The notes: generated from the sequence alone by a model not told the origin. Positions 7,711 to 16,659 are shown, counted from the first letter of the stretch. The stretch is DNA of 64,000 bases from Fimbriiglobus sp. (GCA_022841795.1 JALHQU010000004.1:1-64000); one strand, 5' to 3'. Numbers and translations: made by a program.

Positions 7711-8034
7711 TCAAAACCGGGGAGTGAGGTGACGACGACGAGCGGCCCGCCTCATGCCGACCACGTTGACGAGCTTGAACCAGTCGAGTGCGGCTTGGGC
7801 CAGTTCCGAAATGGAACGCCAGTCGCCGATCAGGCCCGCGAGTGTCCGGCAGCCGGAGGACAGGTTCCGGGCCTGCGTGGCGAAGAACTCGGCCACGTCG
7901 TCCGGGGTGACGCGGATCGTCCGCTCGTCCCCGAACACGTCGCCGCATCGCAACACGAGGAACGACTTGCCGGCTCGCTGAACGAAGTCACCGACTCGCA
8001 ACTTGGCGTCGGCGGTGTGGTCGGTCTTCGTCAT
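7711..8034 (-). CDS. Hypothetical protein behind a copy of the element motif
   Basis: The 107-aa protein starts MTKTDHTADAKLRVGDFVQR. No family was recognised. Its C-terminus is basic (MRRAARRRHL). It is first in the leftward run 8034-6502. The 19-nt element motif (8070-8087) stands 36 nt before its ATG in the same direction. The space to the divergent sigma-factor gene is 222 nt. Confidence 0.7.
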   Translation of the reverse strand: MTKTDHTADAKLRVGDFVQRAGKSFLVLRCGDVFGDERTIRVTPDDVAEFFATQARNLSSGCRTLAGLIGDWRSISELAQAALDWFKLVNVVGMRRAARRRHLTPRF

Positions 8035-8069
8035 CGCCCGTCTCCGCGTGGCTGGGTGTCGCACACCCA

Positions 8070-8088
8070 CTACGCATTTTGACGGGTA
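8070..8088 (-). repeat. Element motif, copy 1
   Basis: On the minus strand the site reads TACCCGTCAAAATGCGTAG followed by TGGGTGTG. It lies 36 nt upstream of the ATG at 8034. The adjacent GGGTGTCGCACACCC (8054-8068) is itself a palindrome. The core is identical to copies 2-4 (15170, 16660, 16759) and near-identical to copies 5-6 (51936, 52407). Confidence 0.9.
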
Positions 8089-8256
8089 ATGACGGGAATC
8101 CGCCGGTCACTGGCGGTCAGACGACGCAGACATGGAGCGGTCGCAGGCGGGAGTCGGCAGCGAGAACGGAATCGGGTCGGCGTCAAAATTCTTGGATCAA
8201 ATCACACCCTATCGGAGAATAAGACCCGTGCGACGTGGGTGCCGAGGTGTGAGTTG

Positions 8257-11064
8257 ATGCCGAATAGCTCGCTGAGTGTGGTCGTTCAACAACTCCGTGC
8301 CGCCGCCGGGCGGGACGGGGCCGGGCGGACCGATGGGGAACTGCTGACTCACTTCCTGAGCCGGCAGGACGGGGACGCCCTCGCCGCCCTCGTGGAGCGG
8401 CACGCCCCGATGGTGTGGGGCGTGTGCTGTCGCGTCCTCCGCAACCCGCTCGATGCGGAAGATGCGTTCCAGGCCACGTTCCTCGTCCTCGTCCAGAAGG
8501 CGGCGACGGTCATCCCCCGCGACATGGTGGCGAACTGGCTGCACGGTGTCGCACACCAGACGGCGGTGCGGCTGCGGGCCACGGCGGCGAAGCGGGGCTG
8601 GCGAGAGGTGCAGATGGACGCGATGCCCGAACCCGCCGTGGCCGAAGCCCGCGATGAAGAGTTGCTGTCGCGGCTGGACGAGGAGTTGGGCCGGCTGCCC
8701 GAGCGGTGCCGGGCGTTGATCGTCCTGTGCGACCTCGAAGGTCGCACCCGCAAGGAGGTGGCCCAGCACCTCGGCTGCCCCGAGGGCACCGTGGCGAGCG
8801 GCCTTGCCAGGGCCAGGGAACTACTGGCTAAGCGGCTCAGCCAGCGTGGGCTGGCGGTGTCCGGCGGGTCGTTGGCGGCGACCCTCTCGCATTCGGTGGC
8901 GTCGGCGGACGTGCCGGCGTCGGTCGTGACTTCCGCGATCAACGTGGCGACCCTCCTCGCGGCGGGGAAGGCGGCGGGGGTGATCTCCGGCCCCGTCGCC
9001 ATGCTCACACAAGGGGTGCTGAAGACCATGGTCCTCAAGAAAATCCTGACCACGACGGTGGCGGTGCTGGCGTTGGGCGTGGCCGTCATCCTCGGCGGGA
9101 GCCTGGCCGTCGGGCAGACCGACGGAAAGCCGGCGGTCGGCAAGGACGTGAAGGCCCCCGTCGCGGAGAAACCCGTGGAACCAGTGGCGAAGCAGGAGAA
9201 AGAGATAAAGGAGCCGGAAGTCGCCTGGGGCAAGGAGATAGACGGCCTGCAACTCGGCCTGGCCTTGGTGCCCGCTGGTAAGACCACCTACAGGCCCGGC
9301 GAAACGATTGAATTCGGGGTCTATGTGAGGAACGTCAGCAAAGAGAAGATCACCATTACTCACGGTCCTCCCGAGTCAACTCCGAAGATCACCAACGACA
9401 AAGGTGAAGGTGTTTACGTCGCCATGCCACCGGGCACACTTGGCGGGATCGTTGTGCAGCCGCAGAAAACCCTTCAGCCCCGCGAAACAGTGGAACTGTA
9501 CAAGCGACAGGTTGCAGTGAAAGCGGCCAACCAAGTGATTGACGGCCTTGCAAGACATCCCGACAAGCCGACGATCATGGTGGAGGCTGGCAAGTTCAAG
9601 ATCGCCTTCACCGAAATCGTCCATCACGTTCTGAAAATGCCGACGGGAGTGGTCGAATTCGAGGTGAAGGACGGCGACGAAAACAAACCGCCCGAACAGA
9701 AGGAAGCATTCACTGCCTGGGGCAAGGAGAGCGGCGGATTGCAAGCGGGCCTCGGCTTGCTTCCCGGAGCGAAGCGGGTTTACCAGCACGGAGAAACGGT
9801 CACGCTCATCGTCCGCGTCCGCAACGTCGGCAAGGCGGCGGTGAAGTTCGAGTACGTCAAGCAGTTCTTGGACGAGAATCGTCCCACCGTGACCGACGCC
9901 GACGGGAAGCCCCTCTCCCAATCCGGCACCAGGATGCTCGGCACTCACGGCCCGACAGAGGTGAATCTGGAGCCGGGCCAGGAGGTCGTGTTGGAGACGC
10001 GAATGCACGGGGCGTCCGGTCCGCGGTACGCACTCTTGCCTGAAGGCGGGGGGCTGTCCACGACCAAGGCGTGGCCCCTCTTCGTGGGAACCGGCAAGTT
10101 TAGCCTCCACTACGACGCCGTGTTCGGCAACTCCTCATCATGCAAGATCAAACTCGATCCTGCCCTGGACAAGCTCGCCACCGGGAAGTTGGAACTCGAA
10201 GTGGGGGAGCCGGAGAAGGTGCCCCAGGACAAGAAGGAGGCGTTCGCCGCCTGGGGCAAGGAGGTCGGGGGACTCCAGGCGGGTTTGATGTGCGTCCCGA
10301 GTGACAAGCAGACCTTCCGCCACCGGGAGACGATCACCCTCGTCGTCCGGGTCCGCAACGTGGGCAAGGAGGTGGTGAAGTTCCAGTACCTCAAGCAGTT
10401 CTTGGACGAGACGCCTCTTGCCGTGACGGACGCCGAGGGGATGCCCGTCCCCCACCCCAAGGGGGAGGCGGTCAAGGGGGAGCACGTCCCGGTGGACGTG
10501 GCTCTGAATCCGGGTGCGGAGATGGTGCTGGAGTCCCGCACGCACGGGGCATCCGGGCTGCCGTTCGAGTTCGTCCCCCTGTGGAGCGGGGTGCAGACGA
10601 CCACCCACCGGGCGGTCGTGGTGGGGCCTGGGAAGTTCGGCGTCCAGTTCGAGCAGGTGCTCGGCAACTCGTCCTCGGGGAAGATCAAACTCGATCCCGC
10701 CCTGGAAAAGCTCGCCACCGGCAGGTTGGAACTGGAAATCGGGAAGTTGGAACTCCCCGACGCTCAGCCGAAGCCGAACGTCGTCCCGTTCACCGTCAAG
10801 AACGCGACGATTGACGACGTAGACGAGAAGGCGGGAGTCGTCTCCGTGAGCTTCGGGAACAAGGAGAAGCCGACCAAGTTGGTGAACGTCCCGCTCGACA
10901 AGGGGGTGAGGGTGGTGGCATCCCACGTCCTTCCCGGCGTGGCGAACAACCTGCCCTTCGAGTGGAAATACGTCGAGCGGCTGAAGGGCAAGGTCGTGTC
11001 GCTGCGACTTCTTCATGCTGGCGACGGGATTGTGGTCGTGTCGATTGCCTCGGGCAACGATTGA
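8257..11064 (+). CDS. Transmembrane ECF sigma factor with three extracytoplasmic repeats
   Basis: The 935-aa protein has sigma-70 region 2 at about 45-110 (NPLDAEDAFQATFLVLVQKA) and region 4 at about 140-192 (LPERCRALIVLCDLEG, then GCPEGTVASGLARARELLAK). One membrane segment follows at about 258-285. Then come three related domains beginning near 322, 484 and 662, each opening with AWGKE..GGLQ.GL and containing VRNVGK, and a C-terminal domain from about 830. Such membrane-tethered ECF factors are known from planctomycetes. I chose the ATG at 8257; the frame is open further upstream but lacks coding character. No anti-sigma factor is adjacent, so the exported repeats may do the sensing. It is divergent from the 8034 gene. 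Confidence 0.9.
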   Translation: MPNSSLSVVVQQLRAAAGRDGAGRTDGELLTHFLSRQDGDALAALVERHAPMVWGVCCRVLRNPLDAEDAFQATFLVLVQKAATVIPRDMVANWLHGVAHQTAVRLRATAAKRGWREVQMDAMPEPAVAEARDEELLSRLDEELGRLPERCRALIVLCDLEGRTRKEVAQHLGCPEGTVASGLARARELLAKRLSQRGLAVSGGSLAATLSHSVASADVPASVVTSAINVATLLAAGKAAGVISGPVAMLTQGVLKTMVLKKILTTTVAVLALGVAVILGGSLAVGQTDGKPAVGKDVKAPVAEKPVEPVAKQEKEIKEPEVAWGKEIDGLQLGLALVPAGKTTYRPGETIEFGVYVRNVSKEKITITHGPPESTPKITNDKGEGVYVAMPPGTLGGIVVQPQKTLQPRETVELYKRQVAVKAANQVIDGLARHPDKPTIMVEAGKFKIAFTEIVHHVLKMPTGVVEFEVKDGDENKPPEQKEAFTAWGKESGGLQAGLGLLPGAKRVYQHGETVTLIVRVRNVGKAAVKFEYVKQFLDENRPTVTDADGKPLSQSGTRMLGTHGPTEVNLEPGQEVVLETRMHGASGPRYALLPEGGGLSTTKAWPLFVGTGKFSLHYDAVFGNSSSCKIKLDPALDKLATGKLELEVGEPEKVPQDKKEAFAAWGKEVGGLQAGLMCVPSDKQTFRHRETITLVVRVRNVGKEVVKFQYLKQFLDETPLAVTDAEGMPVPHPKGEAVKGEHVPVDVALNPGAEMVLESRTHGASGLPFEFVPLWSGVQTTTHRAVVVGPGKFGVQFEQVLGNSSSGKIKLDPALEKLATGRLELEIGKLELPDAQPKPNVVPFTVKNATIDDVDEKAGVVSVSFGNKEKPTKLVNVPLDKGVRVVASHVLPGVANNLPFEWKYVERLKGKVVSLRLLHAGDGIVVVSIASGND

Positions 11065-11151
11065 CGCCGGTTCGTGCAGGCTTGCCGCTTCAAACCCCCG
11101 AGCGGATGTGACGACCTGCTGCCGGGCAATCTGGCAGGGTCGTCCTCGCGG

Positions 11152-12087
11152 TCAGTAGGTGAGCTTCTCGGCAGTCGCAGCCAACGCCTCGGCGGACCGC
11201 TTTGTATACCTCGCTGTCGTGTTCAACGACTCGTGGCCGAGTATCTGGGCCAGCCCCACGAGGTCGTTCCCGGAGTCCGCGAGGAACTGGTGGGCGAAGG
11301 TGTGCCGAAGCAGGTGCGGGTGCAGGTCGATGCCCGTGACCGCCGCGTACTTGTCGAGCAAGGCACGCACCCCACGCTCGGTCAACGCCCCTCGCTCGCC
11401 CAGGAACAGCTTCTCCGTCTCGACCGGTGGTCGGCCTTCCAGATATTCCTGGATCGCACGCCGGGCGGGGAGTGGCAGCGGCACGCTCCGCTGCTTGCCA
11501 CCCTTGCCGAGCCGGAACACGACGGTGCCGCCCCGCTCGCCGAGCATCAGGTCGTGTAGTTCGAGGGCGACCAGATCGCCCACGCGGCAACCGGTGTACA
11601 AGAACGTGTGGATGACGGCGTTCGCCCGCACATCCTGCCGGAGTTCGACCTCGCGGAGCAGCTTCCGCACCTGACCCCGGTCGAGGCCCTTGGGGGCGAG
11701 CACCTGACGGCGAAGCTCCTTCACCTTCGCGGCGGGGTTGGCCGCGACGACGCCCGTCTCGACCAGCCAGGCAAGGTACAAGCGGATCGTGACCAGGGCA
11801 CGGTTGACGGTGGCGACCGCCTTGCCCTGCTCCCGCCGCAGGTGTTCGCGGAAGTCGGTCACGTCGCGGGTCGTCACGCGGGCGACGGTGAACGGCTCGC
11901 GGTTTGCGTCCGCGAACCAGGCGGCGAAGGTGCGTGCGTCCTGGGCGAAGGCCCGGCGGGTGTGCTGCGAGAAGTCGTGGGCGGCGAGGAACGCGGCGAA
12001 CCGGTCGGCCTCCCCCGGCCCGACCGAGAGGCGGTGGAAAACACTATCGCCCGGATTGTTGCGGCCTTGCTGACGCGAAGTAGACAC
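11152..12087 (-). CDS. Tyrosine recombinase (XerC/D-like integrase)
   Basis: The 311-aa protein has an N-terminal SAM-like core-binding domain (about 25-115) and a C-terminal catalytic domain with the full residue set: R168 (TGCRVGDL), a lysine in GKGGKQRS (about 195-198), H258-x-x-R261 (HPHLLRH), H285 ([12 protein letters not shown]) and Y294. It should be active. It is not at an element edge, and no matching att site was seen, so it may resolve element multimers, integrate another unit, or be a remnant of an element captured earlier. It is last in the leftward run from 16622. Confidence 0.93.
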   Translation of the reverse strand: MSTSRQQGRNNPGDSVFHRLSVGPGEADRFAAFLAAHDFSQHTRRAFAQDARTFAAWFADANREPFTVARVTTRDVTDFREHLRREQGKAVATVNRALVTIRLYLAWLVETGVVAANPAAKVKELRRQVLAPKGLDRGQVRKLLREVELRQDVRANAVIHTFLYTGCRVGDLVALELHDLMLGERGGTVVFRLGKGGKQRSVPLPLPARRAIQEYLEGRPPVETEKLFLGERGALTERGVRALLDKYAAVTGIDLHPHLLRHTFAHQFLADSGNDLVGLAQILGHESLNTTARYTKRSAEALAATAEKLTY

Positions 12088-12180
12088 GATGTTGACGCTC
12101 CACTGGCCTAACTGGTTCGATACTCGAAACTATCGCCCCACACTACCGGACGAATTCGGACGCCGGACGGTGACGGTCAG

Positions 12181-12672
12181 TCATCCGGCACCCGCCGGTT
12201 GGTCATCTCGTCCCGATTTAAGCCTTAGAAACACCGCCCGTACCACTTCACCTTCGTCCACCCCGACGGTTCCGTTCGGGAAAGTTTCCCCCACGGCTTT
12301 CGCCACCTGTGAGGGCGTGACGCCGGTCAGTCCGAGTGCTTGGACGGCGGCGAGCAGGTCGGCGTGCGGCTCGGCCTTCGGCGTCGGTTTCGGTTTCGCC
12401 CGTTGCGGCCTGGCCGGGGTCGGCCCGGTCGGAAGTCGCCGGGCGTAGAACAGCACCGCCTGGCCGTTGATGCCGCAGTTCCGCCGACGAACTTCCAACA
12501 CCACCTTCTGTTGTTCCTCGGAGTAGAACGGGCGGTCCGTCTCGGCGTGCCGCTCCGGGCGGGGGAACACGCCCGACTCCATCAACTGGTAAAATCTCGC
12601 CCTGGAGAGGCCGACCATCTTCGCCATGTCGGCCACGCTGACGGCCACCTTGGTTTGCGGGTTGGTACTCAT
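12181..12672 (-). CDS. Small HTH DNA-binding protein (excisionase/MerR-like)
   Basis: The 163-aa protein has an N-terminal winged HTH, VSVADMAKMVGLSRARFYQL followed by ESGVFPRP, as in excisionases and AlpA-type regulators. A proline-rich linker and a C-terminal domain that may be a second HTH (VTPSQVAKAVGETFPNG) follow. The ATG at 12672 has GGAG upstream. It sits between the RuvB-like gene and the tyrosine recombinase, so it could be the directionality factor or regulator of that recombinase. This role is inferred from position. Confidence 0.75.
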   Translation of the reverse strand: MSTNPQTKVAVSVADMAKMVGLSRARFYQLMESGVFPRPERHAETDRPFYSEEQQKVVLEVRRRNCGINGQAVLFYARRLPTGPTPARPQRAKPKPTPKAEPHADLLAAVQALGLTGVTPSQVAKAVGETFPNGTVGVDEGEVVRAVFLRLKSGRDDQPAGAG

Positions 12673-12693
12673 CGGACGTTTCTCCTCCACGAA

Positions 12694-13653
12694 TCAGACG
12701 GCTTCCGGGCAACTCGGAGACAGGAAGTGTTCCCGCCCCCGCTGGGTGAGCAGTCGCTTCGAGGACTCGTCCTTCTCCACCAGGCCCGACCGGATCAGGT
12801 ACGGCTCGACGACCTCGCTCACCGTCCGGGTCGGCAGGCCGAGCCGGCTGGCGATCATGTTCAACCGCCCCGTCCCCTCGGCCACGACCCGCAAGTACGC
12901 CTGCTGGGTCACGTCGAGGCCGAGCGGGTCGATCCCCTCCAGGTCGCAGGCCCGCTTGAGGAACGCGGCTGTGATCCGGGCCTCGCCCTCCGACCGGGCC
13001 ACCCGCCACGCCGCCTGGGCCAGCCGCAGGGCCAGGCGTGGGGTGCCGCGGCTGCGTCGGGCCACCCGTGGCAGGACTTCGGGATCGACCGGCCAGCCGA
13101 GGGCGTGGCACCGCTGCCCCAGCAGTTCGACCAACTCGCCATCGTCGTAGAAGGAGAACCGCAGGCACAGACGCATCCGCTGGGTCAGCGGGGCGAGCAA
13201 CTTGTATTCGTCCGTGGTCGCCAGCAAGAGCGTGAACCGGGCGAGCGGGATCGACTGCGGCGACCGCCCGGTGCGGCCCCCGCCGAGGACGAGTTTCCCC
13301 TGGTCGAGTGCGAGCAGCAGGCTGTGCTGCTGGTCGGACGGCATGAGTGCCGCCTCGTCCACGAACACCACGTCCCGGTCCTTCGCCCCGAGCAGCAGGA
13401 AGTTCAGGTCGGCGGGCGTCTCCAGGGTTTGCCCGAGGACTTCGTGCAGCGTCCCGCCCATCTCCTGGGAGACGCAGTGGGCGACGGTCGTCTTCCCGCA
13501 CCCGGCGGGGCCGACCATCAGGGCGTGGTCGAATGGGCGGGTGTCGGCACGGGCGGCGTCCAGGGCCACGCGGACCTGCTCGACCACGGCCCGCTGCCCG
13601 ACCAGGGTGTCGATGGTGGACGGCTTGACCTCGTTGACTTCGGCGTGCGTCAC
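12694..13653 (-). CDS. RuvB-like AAA+ ATPase
   Basis: The 319-aa protein has Walker A GPAGCGKT at 48-55, Walker B VVFVDEAA at 95-102, sensor 1 ATTDEY at 145-150, the arginine-rich RRSRGTPRLALRL segment and a C-terminal winged helix (LPTRTVSEVVEPYLIRSGLV). The layout matches RuvB, the Holliday-junction branch-migration motor, but DEAA replaces the usual DEIH and no ruvA/ruvC is nearby. The GTG start at 13653 overlaps the previous stop (GTGA). A DNA-processing role within the element is inferred from this family and its neighbours. Confidence 0.85.
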   Translation of the reverse strand: MTHAEVNEVKPSTIDTLVGQRAVVEQVRVALDAARADTRPFDHALMVGPAGCGKTTVAHCVSQEMGGTLHEVLGQTLETPADLNFLLLGAKDRDVVFVDEAALMPSDQQHSLLLALDQGKLVLGGGRTGRSPQSIPLARFTLLLATTDEYKLLAPLTQRMRLCLRFSFYDDGELVELLGQRCHALGWPVDPEVLPRVARRSRGTPRLALRLAQAAWRVARSEGEARITAAFLKRACDLEGIDPLGLDVTQQAYLRVVAEGTGRLNMIASRLGLPTRTVSEVVEPYLIRSGLVEKDESSKRLLTQRGREHFLSPSCPEAV

Positions 13654-13880
13654 GACCGTGCCCCTCCACGCTTCTGGCGGATGGCGTCCACGCCGAGGCC
13701 GGTGGCGTGCAACGCGGATGCCACCAATTGACTCTGTTCCTCGGCGGACAGGTGGCCGGCCTGCCACTCGGCATCGGCCTCGTCCCTAACGACTTCAGCC
13801 AGCATCACGAGGATCACGCCGACCGAGTGCGTCTCCCGCATCCGCCGCAACTGCTCTCGAAATTCGTCGTCGCTTGTCAT
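13650..13880 (-). CDS. Small protein, paralogue of the next gene
   Basis: The 76-aa protein begins MTSDDEFREQLRRMRETHS, with VILVMLAEVVRDEADAEW and LSAEEQSQLVASALHATGLG. Its plan matches the 69-aa neighbour at 13904-14113: LRRM, a hydrophobic helix, an acidic helix with adjacent alanines, then LGVxAI/LGVVGI. I chose the ATG at 13880 with GAGG upstream; an ATG at 13907 would overlap the neighbour's stop. It is translationally coupled to the RuvB-like gene. All-helical; function unknown. Confidence 0.72.
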   Translation of the reverse strand: MTSDDEFREQLRRMRETHSVGVILVMLAEVVRDEADAEWQAGHLSAEEQSQLVASALHATGLGVDAIRQKRGGARS

Positions 13881-13903
13881 GACTCGTTTCCTCGTAGTGG
13901 GGT

Positions 13904-14113
13904 TCATCTCGGGCAGGCCGCGTCGATGCCGATGCCGACTACCCCGAGCGTGGCCGAGACGTTCTCGCACCGCTCGGCGGTGAGGTCGTCTCCAACCCGG
14001 TGGGCGGCTTCCGCGTCCGCCTCGAACAGTTCGGCCAGCAGGTGCAGCACGCTGCCAGCGGTGAGCGTGGCGAGCATCCGCCGCAACTGCGTCCTCGCTT
14101 CGTTCTCGGTCAC
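13904..14113 (-). CDS. Small protein, tandem paralogue
   Basis: The 69-aa product is MTENEARTQLRRMLATLTAG, then SVLHLLAELFEADAEAAHRV and a C-terminal LGVVGIGIDAACPR. It uses a GTG start at 14113. Residue order is shared with the 76-aa protein encoded just downstream, suggesting tandem duplication. No known domain was recognised. It lies 59 nt after the DUF932 gene in the same leftward run. Confidence 0.68.
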   Translation of the reverse strand: MTENEARTQLRRMLATLTAGSVLHLLAELFEADAEAAHRVGDDLTAERCENVSATLGVVGIGIDAACPR

Positions 14114-14172
14114 GGCGGGTGTCCTCGGGGTGCGAGCGGTGGCGGGGGACTCGACTCCCCCGCCGATCACCG

Positions 14173-15120
14173 TCACGCGGCCATGTCCAGGGCCGTCTGG
14201 AAGGCGAACTTGTTGATCCCCGCCGCTTCGCCGTACCACAGGCTGTCGATCCGCGTCGTCTGGCTGCGGCCTCGGTTGTAGCCGAGCCACTCGGACACGC
14301 CGTTGTAGGCCGTCCAATAGGTGCCCCGGACGGACGCCAGGTCGTTGCCCCGGCCCGACTCGCACAGCCGCACGATCTCCTCGATCTGGTTCGCGGTGCG
14401 GGTGGCGATCTCGTCCGCCTCGTCCACCTTCAGCACCCGCTTGACGTACTTCCGCAGGTCCGCTTGACTGATACTCCGACGGGCCAGCAGGCGGTATTGT
14501 TCGGCGGTCGCCTCGAACTCCTGGTTCGCCAGGTTCATCACGTCCCGGATGTTCGCCAGGTTGGCGAGCAGCGACTTCGAGTGCCGGACCCGGATCAGCT
14601 TGCTCGCGTCCGACCCGTGGGCCAGGGCGAGCGTGTTCGCACACACAACGCGAATCGGGCTGAACCCGACCCGCACGGCCAGCGACCCGTCGTGCCCGTG
14701 GCTGAGGAGGACGAACTTCTCAACCTCGTCGCCGCTGGCGATCACCAGCGGGTCGCGGTTCAGCTTCGCCAGCACCCACACCCGCGATCCGCCCCGCAGG
14801 CTGCCGGCGGTGTGCAGGGCCGCTTCCTTCGCGTCCAGAAAGGGCTGGAACCACGAGAAGGCATCTCGATTCTGCAAGGGGCAGTAGCGGGGGCCGACGA
14901 CGCCGAGCATCTTCCCGTCGCTCGTGCGGCGGACGCCCTTGTGGGCGACCTCGGCGGTCGTGTCCTTGGCGACCAGGGCGGTCAGTTCCACGTCCCAGGC
15001 GAGGCCCGCCTTCTCGCACGCCGCAGGCCAGTGGTAGATGTCGTCCTCGGACAACGCGGTGCCGATGCCGTGCCAGGGGGTCTTGCCGAAGAACGCCGTC
15101 GTCTCGATTTCGTGGGCCAT
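14173..15120 (-). CDS. DUF932 phage/plasmid-like protein
   Basis: The 315-aa protein carries the DUF932 signature: FFGKTPWHGIG near the N-terminus, RYCPLQNRDAFSWFQPFLD, VCANTLALAHG, IRVRHSKS and ASVRGTYWTAYNGVSEWLGY. The family (also called phage/plasmid-like protein TIGR03299) is widespread on plasmids, phages and ICEs, often beside antirestriction genes, but its activity is not established. The ATG is at 15120. A copy of the element motif (15170-15188) lies 50 nt upstream, in the gap after ardC. Confidence 0.93.
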   Translation of the reverse strand: MAHEIETTAFFGKTPWHGIGTALSEDDIYHWPAACEKAGLAWDVELTALVAKDTTAEVAHKGVRRTSDGKMLGVVGPRYCPLQNRDAFSWFQPFLDAKEAALHTAGSLRGGSRVWVLAKLNRDPLVIASGDEVEKFVLLSHGHDGSLAVRVGFSPIRVVCANTLALAHGSDASKLIRVRHSKSLLANLANIRDVMNLANQEFEATAEQYRLLARRSISQADLRKYVKRVLKVDEADEIATRTANQIEEIVRLCESGRGNDLASVRGTYWTAYNGVSEWLGYNRGRSQTTRIDSLWYGEAAGINKFAFQTALDMAA

Positions 15121-15169
15121 GATCGTTCCCTCCCGGTGTCGCGTTGGTGTCCGATTCCTGTCACGCCCC

Positions 15170-15188
15170 CTACGCATTTTGACGGGTT
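15170..15188 (-). repeat. Element motif, copy 2
   Basis: The minus strand reads AACCCGTCAAAATGCGTAG followed by GGGGCGTG. It begins 7 nt after the ardC stop codon and ends 50 nt before the DUF932 start, so it fills the gap between two genes transcribed in its own direction. Confidence 0.92.
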
Positions 15189-15195
15189 CTTTCGC

Positions 15196-16101
15196 TCACG
15201 CCGCGGTGCCGACGTGGGCAGCGGTCGGGCTGTTCGGCTGCGGGGCGTGGGAGAACAAGAATGACGCCGCCGCCGACGCCTGAGCGGCTGCGGTGAAGAT
15301 CGCGGACGGGTCGGCCCCGAGAATCCTGAGCCAACTTGCGAGGTACGCGGCGTGGTTGGTCAGGTCGTCGGACTGCGGGACGCCGATTTCCGCCGACAGG
15401 AAGCACCCGCCGATCTCGGCGACGAGTTCCTCGCGGGCGTAGGCGGTCGTGCCGAACCGGGCGTTCTTGCTCAGCCGGTCGAGCCGGCTGGCGTGGCCCG
15501 TCCAGTGGGCCAACTCGTGGAATGCGGTCGCGTAGAACTCGTGCGGGGCGGTGAACGCCTCCCGGTCCGGCAGCCGGATGAAGTCCCCGTCGGGGTCGTA
15601 CTCGGCCCGCCCGCCGCCGTACCGCATGTCCGCCCCGGACGCGGCCAGCACCGCCTCGGCCTGGGCGAAGGGGACGAACGCCCTCGGCTCGCAGGGCCGT
15701 GGGAGGAGCCGCTCCAGCCCCTCCGTCTGTTCGATGTTGAACACCGAATACGTCCTCAGCAGCGGGAACGTGTCGAGAACCTCGTCACCGTCCGCCGTCG
15801 CCCCGACCGCTCGCTCCACCCGCCGGTAGAAGACGATGCGGGTGCTGCGTTCGCCCTTCCGCACCTTTCCACCGAGGGCCTGGATTTGGGCGTAGGTGGC
15901 CCACCACCGGCACTCGTACCCGGCCAGGCCGAGGAGCAGTGCATTCACCCCCCTGTAGGTGTGGCCGGTCGAGCCGTTGGCCGCGAACCCAACGTTCGTG
16001 CGGTCGGCCCGCCACGGACGACGCCAGGGCGGGGTGCCGGCCCGGAGGGCATCTACGATCCTTGTCGTGACCTGCTGGCGGATGTCATTTTGCGTGCTCA
16101 T
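15196..16101 (-). CDS. ardC: ArdC-like antirestriction protein
   Basis: The 301-aa protein has an N-terminal ssDNA-binding ArdC domain (DUF1738; PWRRPWRADRTNVGF..TYRGVNALLLGLAG, then WWATYAQIQALGGKVRKGE) and a C-terminal zincin-like metallopeptidase domain with HELAH at 195-199 and a following YAREELVAEIG helix supplying the third ligand. Such proteins protect incoming mobile DNA from host restriction. The ATG is at 16101. On an element that itself encodes restriction systems, it fits a role at entry into a new host. It is followed at once by motif copy 2. Confidence 0.93.
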   Translation of the reverse strand: MSTQNDIRQQVTTRIVDALRAGTPPWRRPWRADRTNVGFAANGSTGHTYRGVNALLLGLAGYECRWWATYAQIQALGGKVRKGERSTRIVFYRRVERAVGATADGDEVLDTFPLLRTYSVFNIEQTEGLERLLPRPCEPRAFVPFAQAEAVLAASGADMRYGGGRAEYDPDGDFIRLPDREAFTAPHEFYATAFHELAHWTGHASRLDRLSKNARFGTTAYAREELVAEIGGCFLSAEIGVPQSDDLTNHAAYLASWLRILGADPSAIFTAAAQASAAASFLFSHAPQPNSPTAAHVGTAA

Positions 16102-16130
16102 CGGGATTCCTCGTGTGTTCCGGGATGCGG

Positions 16131-16622
16131 TCACTGTCCGACCTCGACGGCGGGGCAAAGTTCGGTGTCGAGCGGGGCGGTGTCGATGACCTGCCGGAGC
16201 AAAGTCAGGTCGGCGTACTCGTGGTCGCGGACGGGGTTTTCGAGGACGGACGCTATCAGGAACCCGACCGCCCGTCGGAGTTGCTCGCGGTGTTCCTCGT
16301 CCCGGATGCGTCGGGTTGCGGCGAACAGGTAGAGCGGCGAGTGCCGGCCCGAGTGCCAGCGGCCCGAGATGCGGACGGCGGCGGCTCCTCGCTCCGGCGT
16401 GTACTCGGGCGGCAGCCGCATCACTTCCCAACAGCGGTGGCGGGCGAGGAAATCACGAACGGCGTCCGCGTCGATACCGGCGAACAAATGGAAGAGGTTC
16501 GTCCGAACAGGATGATCCCGCGTCAGCGACAACTCTGGCGTCGGGGAGTCGAGGAAGAACCTGACCTGCCGTCCGTCGTCCTCGAAGCCGCAGCAGGTCA
16601 TGAGCAGCACGTCGATGTTCAC
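16131..16622 (-). CDS. Hypothetical protein heading the antirestriction run
   Basis: The 163-aa protein begins MNIDVLLMTCCGFEDDGRQV from a GTG at 16622 with GGAGG 8 nt upstream. No membrane segment or family was recognised. It is first in the leftward run with ardC and DUF932 and has an element motif copy 38 nt upstream. A function in the antirestriction module is possible only by position. Confidence 0.7.
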   Translation of the reverse strand: MNIDVLLMTCCGFEDDGRQVRFFLDSPTPELSLTRDHPVRTNLFHLFAGIDADAVRDFLARHRCWEVMRLPPEYTPERGAAAVRISGRWHSGRHSPLYLFAATRRIRDEEHREQLRRAVGFLIASVLENPVRDHEYADLTLLRQVIDTAPLDTELCPAVEVGQ

Positions 16623-16659
16623 CTCGGCCTCCGGTCGGCGGAACTAACAACCGCGACCC

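Noticed and set aside
8070-8090. The motif read as a -35 box (TTGACG on the opposite strand)
   Set aside because: In copies 2, 5 and 6 this direction leads to no gene, and no consistent -10 box was seen.
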